A DNA stretch of 64,000 nt from Paenibacillus sp. ACRRY (GTDB lineage: Bacteria > Bacillota > Bacilli > Paenibacillales > Paenibacillaceae): NCBI RefSeq assembly GCF_022346995.1, contig NZ_JAKRNM010000002.1, positions 558,001 to 622,000 of the forward strand. The letters are read 5' to 3'. The notes beneath the pieces are model-generated. The model had not been told where the DNA came from and did not search any database. It saw only the letters and a list, made by a program, of their open reading frames with translations. A program made the translations under genes and the position numbers. Every line of letters starts with the position of its first letter. Positions within the stretch are counted from its first letter, which is position 1. Below, in pieces: positions 46,731 to 56,543 of this stretch.

Positions 46731-47525
46731 ATGAGCATTTTCACTAAAGTCGGCGAAGCAGCAGCGGCAGCAACTAATAACGACGGAGGCGCGCAGGAAA
46801 GTCCGATCGTATCGTTCAAATCCGGAAGTACGTTCAAAGTCGGTGTCAAATCCGTATTCAACGTCGCGGAGTACTACGGTTACAGCATCTACAAAAAAGT
46901 GAACACGTTCGTACCGAAGAATCCGCCAACACGTAATGCCCGCGGCTACATCGACGCAAACCCTACGGTATGGGACGAAGCTGCATCGTTACTTTACGCG
47001 GATGCTGACAAAGCGAAAAAAGCCGGCGCTACCGAAGATGCGGTCAAGAAGATTACGGACGAGGCGTATCTGTATCGCGGTAAGCAACGTTTCCTCCGCG
47101 CATTCTTCGATTTGACTACCGGAAAGGACATAGTAGTCGACTTGTCGCCGAAACAAGAGAAGACGCTTAAAGCGGTCATCGAGAAGTACGCGAAGAAACT
47201 CGGCACTATCGCGTTCGAACTTACGAAGACCGGCGCAGGCACCAACGCAGTCGTCGCGCTATCTCCTATCATCGATATGGACGAAGACCTGACGGAAGAG
47301 GAGCGTAAGAACTTCGCTAAGCTGGCGGATGCAGAATTTGACTTCGCGGCATTCGAAACGTGCTTGTATGTAGCTGACGAAGAGGAGCAAACGAAGAATC
47401 TCGTAATCGCCGGATTCGATATCGGACGTCTCGGTCTCTCGATCGGTGCCAGCGCAAGTAACGCGCAAACTCCATCCGATAATGACGCGCCACTCGATAT
47501 CACGGAAGAGGACTTACCGTTCTAA
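46731..47525 (+). CDS. Phage single-stranded DNA-binding protein
   Basis: 264 residues. The long N-terminal region is mixed alpha/beta. The last residues are acidic and end ITEEDLPF, the typical SSB tip that contacts replication and repair partners. GGAAC lies before the ATG. It precedes resolvase and polymerase genes. The fold is not the compact OB type of bacterial SSB, so I infer function chiefly from tail and place. Confidence 0.65.
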   Translation: MSIFTKVGEAAAAATNNDGGAQESPIVSFKSGSTFKVGVKSVFNVAEYYGYSIYKKVNTFVPKNPPTRNARGYIDANPTVWDEAASLLYADADKAKKAGATEDAVKKITDEAYLYRGKQRFLRAFFDLTTGKDIVVDLSPKQEKTLKAVIEKYAKKLGTIAFELTKTGAGTNAVVALSPIIDMDEDLTEEERKNFAKLADAEFDFAAFETCLYVADEEEQTKNLVIAGFDIGRLGLSIGASASNAQTPSDNDAPLDITEEDLPF

Positions 47526-47548
47526 TTAAACGTTAAGGAGGCGGTAAC

Positions 47549-47800
47549 ATGAACGTAGCCGGACCGGAAACACGCAAGGTAACCGTCTTAATCAACGTAC
47601 CAGACGCGAAGAGGCTTCCGCAGGTCGGTGGCGATCTCGCGAAGTTTCTTACGGCGCTCACGAAGGATCACGGATTGTTTACCGTAGAGGTTGCGCTCAG
47701 CGTGGAGCCTACGCAATATACGGCGTTCGGCGCTGCGGAGATGCCGCCGGAAGAAAGCGAATTTGAAATCGTATTTACACCGGAAAGGGAGAGTGATTGA
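47549..47800 (+). CDS. Phage hypothetical protein, 83 aa
   Basis: Begins MNVAGPETRKVTVLINVPDA and ends with acidic FEIVFTPERESD. GGAGG precedes it. Ferredoxin-like by strand pattern; unknown. Confidence 0.5.
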   Translation: MNVAGPETRKVTVLINVPDAKRLPQVGGDLAKFLTALTKDHGLFTVEVALSVEPTQYTAFGAAEMPPEESEFEIVFTPERESD

Positions 47801-48209
47801 TATCGCACACCAATCAGAAATAACGGGCAAGTATTCGGAGCTGGCGGCGCGTCTTGCGCTGTTAGCTAACGGATGGACCGTGCATCAAGCGGAAACGGAC
47901 GAAGCCTACGATATCCTGGCGCGCGATCCTCTAACGGGTGATTACGCGAAGATTCAGGTGAAGACGGTAAGACAGCGCATAGACCGCGGCGGCGACCTCG
48001 TAGTCTACGCGAAGAAAGGTAACGGCACAACGTATGATTTATCCGAGGCAGACTTCATAGTAGGCGTTTGGGTTACGGAAGCCGGACCGCGTGTATTCAT
48101 GTTCGAGAACCGCATGATCGGCGAGTACTGGTGCAAAGAGGCAAGCGCGACCGAACGTTGGGTCGAGCTATCTCTTACGCTGGATCGCGAAGTTATTGCG
48201 GCGGCTTAA
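47796..48209 (+). CDS. PD-(D/E)XK endonuclease-like protein
   Basis: About 136 residues. GKYSELAARLALLANGW, then YDILARD and IQVKTVRQRID give the Glu, Asp and Q-x-K motifs of PD-(D/E)XK nucleases, similar to group I intron/phage resolvase families. Start uncertain: GTG 47793 lies too near AAGGGAG; ATT 47796 or ATC 47802 have better spacing. It overlaps the previous gene. Confidence 0.65.
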   Translation: MDIAHQSEITGKYSELAARLALLANGWTVHQAETDEAYDILARDPLTGDYAKIQVKTVRQRIDRGGDLVVYAKKGNGTTYDLSEADFIVGVWVTEAGPRVFMFENRMIGEYWCKEASATERWVELSLTLDREVIAAA

Positions 48210-48283
48210 GCGGAATCGACCATATATTAACGCAAGACCGGGCGGAGGCCAAACGGCAGCCCAAGCGAAGGAGAACGTAAAAG

Positions 48284-49690
48284 ATGGCGAAACTTAACGT
48301 GGTAATTCCGGCAGTAGAAGTAACGGTGGGCGACGTGACTTATCGTAAGGTTGAACGTAAGGCTCAAGCGGGCGATATTATCCGGTTCGATAGCGAAACT
48401 GATGTAGAGGAAATCACAAGCGGAGGATTTTACGCGGTTAATAGAATTGACAGTTTCGGTGACGCGCGGATTACTGACGATTACGGCGACGACGATTACG
48501 ATACCGCCGGAGAAGACTTCGATGTCTACGCGCCAGTCAACGAATCAACACCGGAAACTATCACGTTTCAGGGCGCAAAATGGCGCAAAGTCGATCGCGA
48601 TGTCCGTGAAGGAGATGCGATTAAGTTTACGGATGAGGACCGTTCTAGCTACGTGACAGAATCGGAGCTGTACGTTGTAAATTACGTAGACAGTCTCGGA
48701 GATCCGGAAGTATCGGACGATGATGGTGACGATTACGACGCAGGTAGTGATGATTACGAAGTCTACGAAAAGGTTGCGGTTTCTACGCCTCAATATCGTG
48801 AGGTTAAGCGGAAAGCTAACGTAGGCGAGCGGATTAAGACGGTAGAGGAGCAGCACGGAGACTACCATATCGGTACACAGCTCACCGTCATCAATGCGGA
48901 TCGTTGGGGTGATGGGACGGGAGTATCCGTTAAGGAAGTCGGCGCAGGATTATTCCACCGCGAATACGTCGTACTTGAACCGGTAAACGCGGAGCCTACG
49001 AAGAAAGCGGAACGCCTGGCCGTCGGAGATTATGCGCGGTTTGTAAGAGACGGAGCCACCGTAATGCGGACCGGAGATATCGTAGAAATTCTTGTGGTTG
49101 ACTCGAGCGACGTTCCCTATCGAACTAAGCGTCTGGCTGATGGGGCGGAGGCGTGGACGCAAGCGGTTAAATTAGTCCACGCAACAGAACAAGAGGTGGC
49201 GGCCGCTAAACGCGCAGCTCTCATCGCGCAATTCAGCGTAGGCGATAGCGTTAAATTGACGGTAGAAGACGGTAAACGTCCGCGCTTTGGCTACGCCAGT
49301 GTAAGTAACGGAGATATCGGTAAAGTCACGCGTACTAGCGGGGATAAAATCATCGTAGACTTCCCGACACATGACGCATGGATGGCGGACCCAACGGAAC
49401 TTACGAAACTCACCGCAGAGGAAGTCGCGGAAATCGAACGTAAGCAAGCGGAAGAGGCGAAATGGGCGGCGATCGGACGTAAGGTTAACGAGATTAAAGC
49501 GGGTGACGTTGTTCAAACGTACAAGGAGGAGTGTGGACATCCGGTCGGAACCGTAGGAATCGCGTCTCGTAGCGGAGATGCTTCGTCCATCGAAGTTAAA
49601 GTAGACGGAAAGATGACGTTTTACCATTTCGTTAAATTAATCGTACCGGTAGAACAACGCTTCGATACGAAGGAGGTGGACGCCGCATAA
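48284..49690 (+). CDS. Phage modular beta-repeat protein, 468 aa
   Basis: About six beta-rich modules. Modules 1-3 (about 18-85, 97-165, 170-232) share Y/W-R-K/E-V-x-R-x-A/V-x-x-G-D/E-x-I and end in F/Y-V-Y or YVVLEP, with D-rich turns such as DDYGDDDYD. Modules 4-6 begin with VGDYARFV, VGDSVKLT and AGDVVQTY, like KOW/SH3 barrels. Module 3 nearly equals the N-terminus of the protein at 59498. Function unknown; possibly nucleic acid or partner binding. Confidence 0.6.
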   Translation: MAKLNVVIPAVEVTVGDVTYRKVERKAQAGDIIRFDSETDVEEITSGGFYAVNRIDSFGDARITDDYGDDDYDTAGEDFDVYAPVNESTPETITFQGAKWRKVDRDVREGDAIKFTDEDRSSYVTESELYVVNYVDSLGDPEVSDDDGDDYDAGSDDYEVYEKVAVSTPQYREVKRKANVGERIKTVEEQHGDYHIGTQLTVINADRWGDGTGVSVKEVGAGLFHREYVVLEPVNAEPTKKAERLAVGDYARFVRDGATVMRTGDIVEILVVDSSDVPYRTKRLADGAEAWTQAVKLVHATEQEVAAAKRAALIAQFSVGDSVKLTVEDGKRPRFGYASVSNGDIGKVTRTSGDKIIVDFPTHDAWMADPTELTKLTAEEVAEIERKQAEEAKWAAIGRKVNEIKAGDVVQTYKEECGHPVGTVGIASRSGDASSIEVKVDGKMTFYHFVKLIVPVEQRFDTKEVDAA

Positions 49691-49751
49691 GCGCTAGCTT
49701 CACGCAATCCAGCGCAAATACACGAGTAATACGCGAGGGAAGGAGTGACGT

Positions 49752-52010
49752 ATTATCGCGCCAAAATTAACGCTTAACTTACGTCCGCCTGCGGATGACG
49801 GAGCCGCCGAACGGGTGGCCGACGCGACTAAACGGAAGAAGGCGGCGCAGGAAACGGTAGAGGACGCGTGGGTACGCATACTTGCGATGAAGAATAGCGA
49901 TTCGGATACCGAAAAGTTGCTTGCGGTTAAGGACGCCATGGAGACGGGTGTAACAGGCAGACATCCGTCCGGCGTCGGCAAGCGGTTCAGCAAAGCGGAA
50001 GCTCTCCGCATCTACAACGATCTGCGCGTAATGCTACGGGAGAAGACGTTACGCGAAATGGTCGAGAAGACTCCGCGCAATTATTTCCTCATCACTAACG
50101 AGAAGCTGTTGGCGCGGCTAATCGAAAGGTTATGTGAGCAGACAGAAGTAGCGGTCGATACGGAGACAACAGGCGTAGATGTTTATACGGATGTGATCGT
50201 CGGCATATCGCTAACGTTGCCGTCCGTAAGTATTCCGCCACTAGCCGAAAAAGGAATGCACGTATATATTCCGGTGCAGCACGATGAGGGCGAGCAACTT
50301 TCGCGTGATTACGTATTGTCCGAATTGCGCGGATTCCTATACGACGAAGGCATCGGCAAGGTCCTCCATAACGCAATATTCGATATAGCGATGTTCAGAC
50401 GCCACGGCTACGATCTGCGCGGAGTTACTTGGGATACGATGGTCGCGATGCACTTGCTAAACGAGAATGAACCGTCGTTCCGCTTGAAAGACCTCGCGCC
50501 TAAATATCTCGGAGTTGAGTCCGACACATTCGCGGAGTTATTCGGTAAGACACCGTTTAATGAGATCAAGCTAGATATTGCGCTGGCTTACGCGGGCAAG
50601 GATACCGATTTAACGTGGCAGTTATATCAGTTCCAGTACGAGCACTTTGCGCAGATGCCGACGGTGCTTGAATACTTCCAGACGGTCGAAGTTCCGCTGC
50701 TGTACGTAATCGTTGAGATGGAGGCTAACGGATACATCCTCGATCTGGACTTCGCAAAAGAATACGGAGAGCAATTAGCGGCGCGTGCAAAAGAGCTTCA
50801 CGCCAAGCTCATCGGAGTCCTATCGAAACATCACGTAGGAGACGCGGAACTTAACCTCAACTCCGGTCCACAAATGAAGGCAGCGCTTTCCAAAGAGATC
50901 GGAAAAGAGCTCCCAAACATGGACGCTAAGAAGACGCTTAAGCCAATGGCGCGGGATTTCGAAGTTATCTCGGATCTCCTGGAATACCGGAAGATTACCA
51001 AACTCAGCGGAACGTATATCGACGCGCTTCCAACGAAACAGAATCCGACGACTAAACGCTGGCACTCACGCTTCAATCCGATCGGAACCGTTACGGGGCG
51101 TTTCAGTTCCGGTAAGGACGAAGAGGCTGCGGATTCCAATCAATTCAATGTTCAAAACCAGCCGGAGGATGCGCGTAAAATGTTCGTTGCTCCTCCGGGA
51201 AAGGTACTCGTATCGGCGGACTTTAAAGCGCAAGAGATACGGTGTACCGCGTATTTATCCGGAGAGCCCGTACTGATCGAAGCGTTCGAAAAGGGAATCG
51301 ATCCGTATGCAAACATGGCGAGCATGTATTACAAGCGCCCGTACCACGAAGTCAATAAGTTGCCCAACGGAGAGGATACGCCTGAACGTAAGGCGATGAA
51401 AGTCGTATGGCTCGCGACATTGTACGGTATGAGCGATTTCTCCCTTGCGGATATGCTCGGATTGAAGAAACCGGAAGCGACCGCGTTTAAAGAAGAGTTG
51501 TTCGCCGGAATGCCGAAGCTTAGCGCGTGGCTCAAAGAGAACGAGGAGCACGTTGCCAAGTACGGATTTGTGTGGGCGGATAAACAACAACGTAAACGGC
51601 GCCTACCTGACGGTAAGCTTAGGCGCAAGGAAATTCCGTTCGGCAAGTGGAAGGATCCGCGCTATGAAGAGCACCGCAAGCATAACGGTAAGATTAACCG
51701 CGCGATGCGTCAGGGAACGAATGCACGCGTCCAAGGAAGCTCCGCGATCCAGACGAAGGTAACGATGATCCGCGCTCATGAAGAGTGTAAACAGCGTGAA
51801 GGGTGGGCGCTGTGGGGAACGATCCATGACGAGCTCGTATTCGAGATTCCGGAAGACTTTACGCAGGAGGATATCGCGGTCATCGAGCGTATTATGACGC
51901 AATCTTACGCATGGGGAACGGTTGCCAACGGAACGGATATCGCGATCATGAAACGTTGGGGCAAAGGCATGACGCCGGAGGACTGGTTCAAACAAAAGGA
52001 GGCTGCGTAA
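49752..52010 (+). CDS. Family A DNA polymerase with 3'-5' exonuclease domain
   Basis: About 752 residues. Exonuclease motif DTETTGVDVYTDV; polymerase motif A DFKAQEIR, motif B with KVVWLATLYGMSDFS and motif C IHDELVFE. No 5'-nuclease domain. Start: AAGGAG is followed by an ATT at 49752 and ATC at 49755, with an in-frame TGA just before. GTG 49815 is in frame with weak support. The exonuclease gene follows with no gap. Confidence 0.93.
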   Translation: MIAPKLTLNLRPPADDGAAERVADATKRKKAAQETVEDAWVRILAMKNSDSDTEKLLAVKDAMETGVTGRHPSGVGKRFSKAEALRIYNDLRVMLREKTLREMVEKTPRNYFLITNEKLLARLIERLCEQTEVAVDTETTGVDVYTDVIVGISLTLPSVSIPPLAEKGMHVYIPVQHDEGEQLSRDYVLSELRGFLYDEGIGKVLHNAIFDIAMFRRHGYDLRGVTWDTMVAMHLLNENEPSFRLKDLAPKYLGVESDTFAELFGKTPFNEIKLDIALAYAGKDTDLTWQLYQFQYEHFAQMPTVLEYFQTVEVPLLYVIVEMEANGYILDLDFAKEYGEQLAARAKELHAKLIGVLSKHHVGDAELNLNSGPQMKAALSKEIGKELPNMDAKKTLKPMARDFEVISDLLEYRKITKLSGTYIDALPTKQNPTTKRWHSRFNPIGTVTGRFSSGKDEEAADSNQFNVQNQPEDARKMFVAPPGKVLVSADFKAQEIRCTAYLSGEPVLIEAFEKGIDPYANMASMYYKRPYHEVNKLPNGEDTPERKAMKVVWLATLYGMSDFSLADMLGLKKPEATAFKEELFAGMPKLSAWLKENEEHVAKYGFVWADKQQRKRRLPDGKLRRKEIPFGKWKDPRYEEHRKHNGKINRAMRQGTNARVQGSSAIQTKVTMIRAHEECKQREGWALWGTIHDELVFEIPEDFTQEDIAVIERIMTQSYAWGTVANGTDIAIMKRWGKGMTPEDWFKQKEAA

Positions 52011-52640
52011 ATGAACGAAATCGTAACGGTAATTGACATCGAAACGACCGGACTAGACCCGCAAAACGATCACATTACGGAAATCGCCGCCATCCGTGCG
52101 GAAGTTGGACCTGGTGGTTACATTCGCGAGATTGGACGATTCCAGACGTACGTTGCCCTTCCATATAGAAAGAGTATTCCGGAAGAGATTACGAAGTTGA
52201 CCGGAATTAAGGACGACGATTTGTACGGTGGGGCTGCGATCCACAATGCTTATCTTGCGCTATGTAATTTTATCCGCGGGTCACGAGTAGTTGCGCATAA
52301 TGCTCCGTTTGATTTCTCTTTCTTAGCAAGTTGTACACGGGAAGGGTTTGTTCCTAGATCGTTTGCATGTACGCGGGCTATGACGCGTGTTCTTGATCCG
52401 AAAGAGTCCGCAAGCTTAGCGTCAACCTGTTTACGATATGGCACCCCACTCAATGGGCATCACCGCGCGATGAATGACGTTGAAGCGACGCTTAAGTTAT
52501 ATGCTATCCTACGAGACCGAGCTGAGGCAACAGAGTTTGATTATAGCTGCGTGGTTGTCGATAGCGAAGAACGTCCGCTAACTTTCATCCCAATAGGAGC
52601 ACGCGTTATCAAGGCAGCAAAAACTAAGGAGGCGGTTTAA
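52011..52640 (+). CDS. DnaQ/PolC-like 3'-5' exonuclease (DEDDh)
   Basis: 209 residues. Exo I is VIDIETTGLDP, Exo II is VAHNAPFDFSFL and Exo III HHRAMNDVEATLKLY, giving Asp-Glu, Asp and His-Asp ligands. It may proofread or process DNA in addition to the polymerase's own exonuclease. ATG start directly after the polymerase stop. Confidence 0.9.
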   Translation: MNEIVTVIDIETTGLDPQNDHITEIAAIRAEVGPGGYIREIGRFQTYVALPYRKSIPEEITKLTGIKDDDLYGGAAIHNAYLALCNFIRGSRVVAHNAPFDFSFLASCTREGFVPRSFACTRAMTRVLDPKESASLASTCLRYGTPLNGHHRAMNDVEATLKLYAILRDRAEATEFDYSCVVVDSEERPLTFIPIGARVIKAAKTKEAV

Positions 52641-53684
52641 ATTACGGATACTAACCAATTAATCGCAAATAGAATCGCGGAGCAATTTACGGAAGAACTC
52701 AACGCATGGCATTCCGCGCCAGAAGTGTACGACGACGCTCTGGATGCGCAGATTCACGGCTGGTATCAAAACGTACTTACGGACAAATCACGCAAAGTGT
52801 GGCCGCCGCGAGGCATTCCGTACTTCTCGCCAAGCTCCGCCAACTCCGACGCACGCGGCCTTTACGAAAAGATGCGCGGCGCCAAGCGTGAGTCATCCGA
52901 TCGGCCTGCGCACCAAGGACGCTGGGTACGGATAGGTACCGCAATTGGCGACGTGATTCAGCGCGATATTCTGTTCGCGGAGAAACATTACGCACGTTAT
53001 TACGGAGAGAATCCGAGCTTCTCATTCGATCGTAATGAACGCGGCGAGCCGGTATTCGAAGACTTCGCTAAACGCGGCCATATCGTTAATCACAACGGTC
53101 AGACATTCGCGTTATACGGTACCTGCGATGGAATCATGAACGTATATGTACCGGAGCTCGGACGTACCGTACGCGTCGGACTCGAAATTAAATCGAAGCA
53201 AGGAACGTACTCCGCGACATCCGGCTATTCCATGAGGAACGGTGCGAAGGAGGATCACGTTAAACAGTGCGTGTGCTATTCGATCATGTATGACGTCGAC
53301 TATTACGTAATTCTCTACGTTAATGCGAGTAAGAAGGCGTGGGGTATGCCTGACGCGGATATCGAAAAGTATCCGGACATTGCGGCGTTCGGCCTGCACA
53401 TTACGGAGGCAATGCGCGGTGAGATCCTGGATGACTTCGCGGAGATTATCGAAAATGCAGCGGAAGGGAACGCGCCTCTTCCGGATCTCGATAAGTGGAC
53501 ATTCAACGACTTCAAACGGACAATCGCGCTATCTCTGACGGAAGGCGAGCTCGAATTGCTACAACGTAAGGTCAGCGCATTGATGCGATCGAGTTTGCCG
53601 GACTGGAAGAAGCGCGGACCTGCGGAGGCGTTAGCGGATATTGAACGGATTAGAGCGGAGAGCCAAACGAAGGAGGCTGCGTAA
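52641..53684 (+). CDS. RecB/Cas4-like exonuclease (PD-(D/E)XK), AUU start
   Basis: 347 residues if begun at ATT 52641, 8 nt after AAGGAGG. The frame between it and GTG 52725 looks coding (TDTNQLIANRIAEQF) and the GTG has no binding site. Nuclease motifs: GTCDGIM (Asp) and VGLEIKSKQG (Glu-x-Lys), with a C-terminal helical part. Cys residues of true Cas4 are not evident. Probably acts in phage recombination. Confidence 0.8.
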   Translation: MTDTNQLIANRIAEQFTEELNAWHSAPEVYDDALDAQIHGWYQNVLTDKSRKVWPPRGIPYFSPSSANSDARGLYEKMRGAKRESSDRPAHQGRWVRIGTAIGDVIQRDILFAEKHYARYYGENPSFSFDRNERGEPVFEDFAKRGHIVNHNGQTFALYGTCDGIMNVYVPELGRTVRVGLEIKSKQGTYSATSGYSMRNGAKEDHVKQCVCYSIMYDVDYYVILYVNASKKAWGMPDADIEKYPDIAAFGLHITEAMRGEILDDFAEIIENAAEGNAPLPDLDKWTFNDFKRTIALSLTEGELELLQRKVSALMRSSLPDWKKRGPAEALADIERIRAESQTKEAA

Positions 53685-54431
53685 GTGAAACGTAACACGA
53701 GATACACGTTGGAGGAAGTGAGGGAGATATTTGAATCGAGAGGAATGGCCTTACTCTCAACCGAGTATCTGAATAACACCCAACCACTAAATTACGTTTG
53801 CTCTTGCGGTTCTCTAGGGTTAATCACAGTTAAACGAGTGTTGAAAGGACAAAGATGTAAGCGATGCGGTTATAATTTCCGCAAGGAGAGAACATTCGAT
53901 TTCAACTACGTTAGAGACTACTTTTTAAGCAACGGATGTGTTCTAACAAGCACAACGTACAAAGACTCAAGAACACATTTAGACTATATCTGCTCATGTG
54001 GGCTTAGTAGTAAAATTACTTTTCACAGATTCAGACTCGGTCAGCGGTGCCGGTATTGTGGAACACGCCGCTACGCCGGACCTAATCACTATAATTGGAA
54101 TCCCAAACTCACAAATGAAACACGAGTATTGCGAAGAGACACACAAGAGAATAAGGACTGGTCCATCTCAGTCAAATTTAAGGACAAATTTACATGCGTC
54201 ATGTGTGGGGATCGACGCGGCGGAAACCTTGTTTCACACCACCTTGATGGCTACGATTGGTGCATTGAACGTAGACTAGACCCGGAAAATGGCGTGACGC
54301 TTTGTACAGATTGCCATAAAGATTTTCACCTCACGTACGGATACGGAGGAAACACTAGAGAACAATTTGAGGAGTGGTGTCGTGGAAAGGAAACGCGCAA
54401 AGCCGAAGAGGTACGCAGGGTTGGATCTTAG
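53685..54431 (+). CDS. HNH homing-type endonuclease with zinc ribbons
   Basis: 248 residues. Two repeated zinc-ribbon units, YVCSCGSLG...GQRCKRCG and YICSCGLSS...GQRCRYCG, are followed by an HNH domain: CVMCGDRRGGNLVSHHLDGY, NGVTLCTDCHKDFH. A free-standing homing endonuclease by look, with a less phage-like codon use than neighbours. The end overlaps the resolvase start. Confidence 0.85.
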   Translation: MKRNTRYTLEEVREIFESRGMALLSTEYLNNTQPLNYVCSCGSLGLITVKRVLKGQRCKRCGYNFRKERTFDFNYVRDYFLSNGCVLTSTTYKDSRTHLDYICSCGLSSKITFHRFRLGQRCRYCGTRRYAGPNHYNWNPKLTNETRVLRRDTQENKDWSISVKFKDKFTCVMCGDRRGGNLVSHHLDGYDWCIERRLDPENGVTLCTDCHKDFHLTYGYGGNTREQFEEWCRGKETRKAEEVRRVGS

Positions 54432-54918
54432 TTTGACTAGTCCAGGCTTCGCAGTAGTGGACGTAAAGAATCGCGTCCCTACGCTAGTCGCGACATCCAT
54501 CGTTAAGACTGACGCAGGAGAGGCGCGCCCCTTACGTTACGAAGTTATCGAAGCTCACGCGCTGTTATTCTTCCGCGAACATAAGCCAGATTCCGAAATC
54601 ATCCGCGAGGTATGGCCGCCGGCGCGAAACTACGATCAGAACGATAAGGTTCACGGAGCATGGTCGGCGGTCGACCGCGCACTCTCGCGCTTAGGCTACG
54701 AGGTAGCCGACAACCTAACACCGCCAAACGTGAAGAAGCTGGTCACCGGAAATGGACGCGCGGAAAAGGACGTAGTTGCGGAGGCCGTGCGGAGGATATT
54801 GCGTCTCGGACCGGATTATAAGTTCGCGGCCGGTTACGATGACAGCGATGCGTTAGCTGTCATTCTGGCGTACTTGATACGCGAGAACTTAATTGATACG
54901 GAAGTGGCCGCCGCATGA
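54382..54918 (+). CDS. RuvC-like Holliday junction resolvase
   Basis: 178 residues from GTG 54382, 8 nt after GAGGAG. Acid residues sit in YAGLDLSLTSPGFAVV, IIREVWPPA and YDDSDALAVILAY, the RNase H-fold layout of RuvC. It would resolve branched phage DNA. Confidence 0.8.
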   Translation: MERKRAKPKRYAGLDLSLTSPGFAVVDVKNRVPTLVATSIVKTDAGEARPLRYEVIEAHALLFFREHKPDSEIIREVWPPARNYDQNDKVHGAWSAVDRALSRLGYEVADNLTPPNVKKLVTGNGRAEKDVVAEAVRRILRLGPDYKFAAGYDDSDALAVILAYLIRENLIDTEVAAA

Positions 54919-55070
54919 GCGAATTAGCCGCACGCCTCGTCGCCCACCAACGCCAGGAAATCGCAGCTCTCGAACGGTCCGTCATGATCTACCGAGGGCT
55001 CGCGGATAAGTATGAACGCCGACTTACCGAAGCACGCGCACTATACGAAAGGAGCGAGCGCGAATGTTAG
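54915..55070 (+). CDS. Phage coiled-coil peptide, 51 aa
   Basis: All-helical, charged: MSELAARLVAHQRQEIAALE with a long amphipathic helix. Coupled by overlaps to both resolvase and NrdI genes. Unknown. Confidence 0.5.
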   Translation: MSELAARLVAHQRQEIAALERSVMIYRGLADKYERRLTEARALYERSEREC

Positions 55071-55426
55071 TCGTTTATGCATCACGTACAGGAAACGTCG
55101 GCCTATTCGCGCGGCGACTCCCGTATCCTACGCTTAAGCTTACAGCAGACCTGCGCGTAGCCGAACCGTTTATCCTCGTAACATATACGGATAAGATCGG
55201 TGAGGTTCCGTCCAAGACGCGCGCTTTCCTCACGTATAACAACGAATACTTACGCGGCGTGGCTGCGTCCGGCAACCGTAATTTCGGACCGGCTTACGCA
55301 CTCGCCGCGGATCAAATAGCGAAGCAATACGGAGTGCCGATCGTTTGCAAGTTCGAACTGGCGGGCACGCCTACCGACATACAAAAATTCACCGAAGGAG
55401 TGAGCGCGCTTGTCACAAACGTATAA
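55064..55426 (+). CDS. nrdI: Ribonucleotide reductase flavodoxin NrdI
   Basis: 120 residues with the flavodoxin FMN loop YASRTGNVGLFARRL. It supplies oxidant for assembly of the Mn-tyrosyl radical in NrdF. Located just before nrdE and overlapping it by 17 nt. Confidence 0.92.
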   Translation: MLVVYASRTGNVGLFARRLPYPTLKLTADLRVAEPFILVTYTDKIGEVPSKTRAFLTYNNEYLRGVAASGNRNFGPAYALAADQIAKQYGVPIVCKFELAGTPTDIQKFTEGVSALVTNV

Positions 55427-56543
55427 ATATATCGAACTCAATAACGAAGTTACCGTAATGAAGGACGGATTTTATCAGCTCGAAAAGGATACGGAGGCAG
55501 TCGAGGAGTTCATGCGTTTCATCCGCGACAACAAGATGCGATTCGACTCCGCAATGGATCGCGTTCAATACATGGTTGACAACGGATACTACTATCCGGA
55601 AGTACTGACGCAGTATACTCCGGAACAGATTGCGGAGATTCACCGAATGGCCGACGACGCTAACCTGCGATTTGCATCGTATATGGCCGCGTTCAAGTAT
55701 TATACGGACTACGCGCTTAAGACACGCGACAAGAAAACGTACTTGGAGTCGCCGGAAGAACGTTACGCAATCACTGCGCTTTATCTGGCGCAAGGTAACT
55801 ACGATATGGCGCGCGAGCTACTATGGGGTTACCTTAACGGAGTTCAGCCGGCCACGCCTACGTTCCTTAACGCAGGGAAAGCGAGACGAGGCGAAATGGT
55901 ATCGTGTTTCCTTACGGAAGTAGACGACAGTCTTAACGCGATCGGACACGCGCATACTACTGCAATGCAGCTTTCGAAGATTGGCGGCGGCGTTGCGCTT
56001 AACTTATCGAAACTGCGCGGACGTGGCGAGGCGATTAAAGAAGAGGAAGGAGTAGCGAAAGGTATTCTACCGGTCGCCAAACAACTCGAAATGGCGTTCT
56101 CTTACGCGGATCAAATGGGACAGCGGAAAGGTAGCGGCGCGGTCTATTACAACATCTTCGGATGGGACGTAATGGAGCTGCTTGACGCGAAGAAGATTAA
56201 CGCGGATGAACGGTCGCGTCTTAAAACGTTGTCCATTGGACTGATCGTTCCGTCCAAGTTTATCGAGCTTGCGGAGACTAACGAGCCGTACTACGTATTC
56301 GCTCCGTATACCGTGTACAAAGCGTACGGAACGCACCTGGACGATATGGATATTAGCGCGATGTATGACGAGTTGGTTGCGAATCCATCCGTTAAGAAGC
56401 GTGAGCTAAATGCGCGCGAGATGTTAACGAAAATTGCGACGACGCAACTCGAATCGGGATATCCGTATCTCATGTTCAAAGATAACGCGAATGACGGCCA
56501 TGCGCTGAAAGGCGTCGGCCAAGTAAAAATGTCTAACCTGTGT
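55410..56543 (+). CDS. nrdE: Ribonucleotide reductase class Ib alpha subunit NrdE, exon 1
   Basis: 378 codons from TTG (GAAGGAG 7 nt before). NrdE sequence through PATPTFLNAGKARRGEMVSC and KMSNLC. The frame then meets TGA at 56544-56546, but this lies inside a group I intron. The exon ends right after the Cys codon equivalent to the thiyl-radical cysteine (E. coli NrdA C439). Joined to 57409-58371 it gives about 698 residues, normal length. Confidence 0.93.

Noticed and set aside
46502..46861. Minus-strand frame across the SSB start
   Set aside because: Antisense to a supported gene and to the structured RNA candidate; no binding site.
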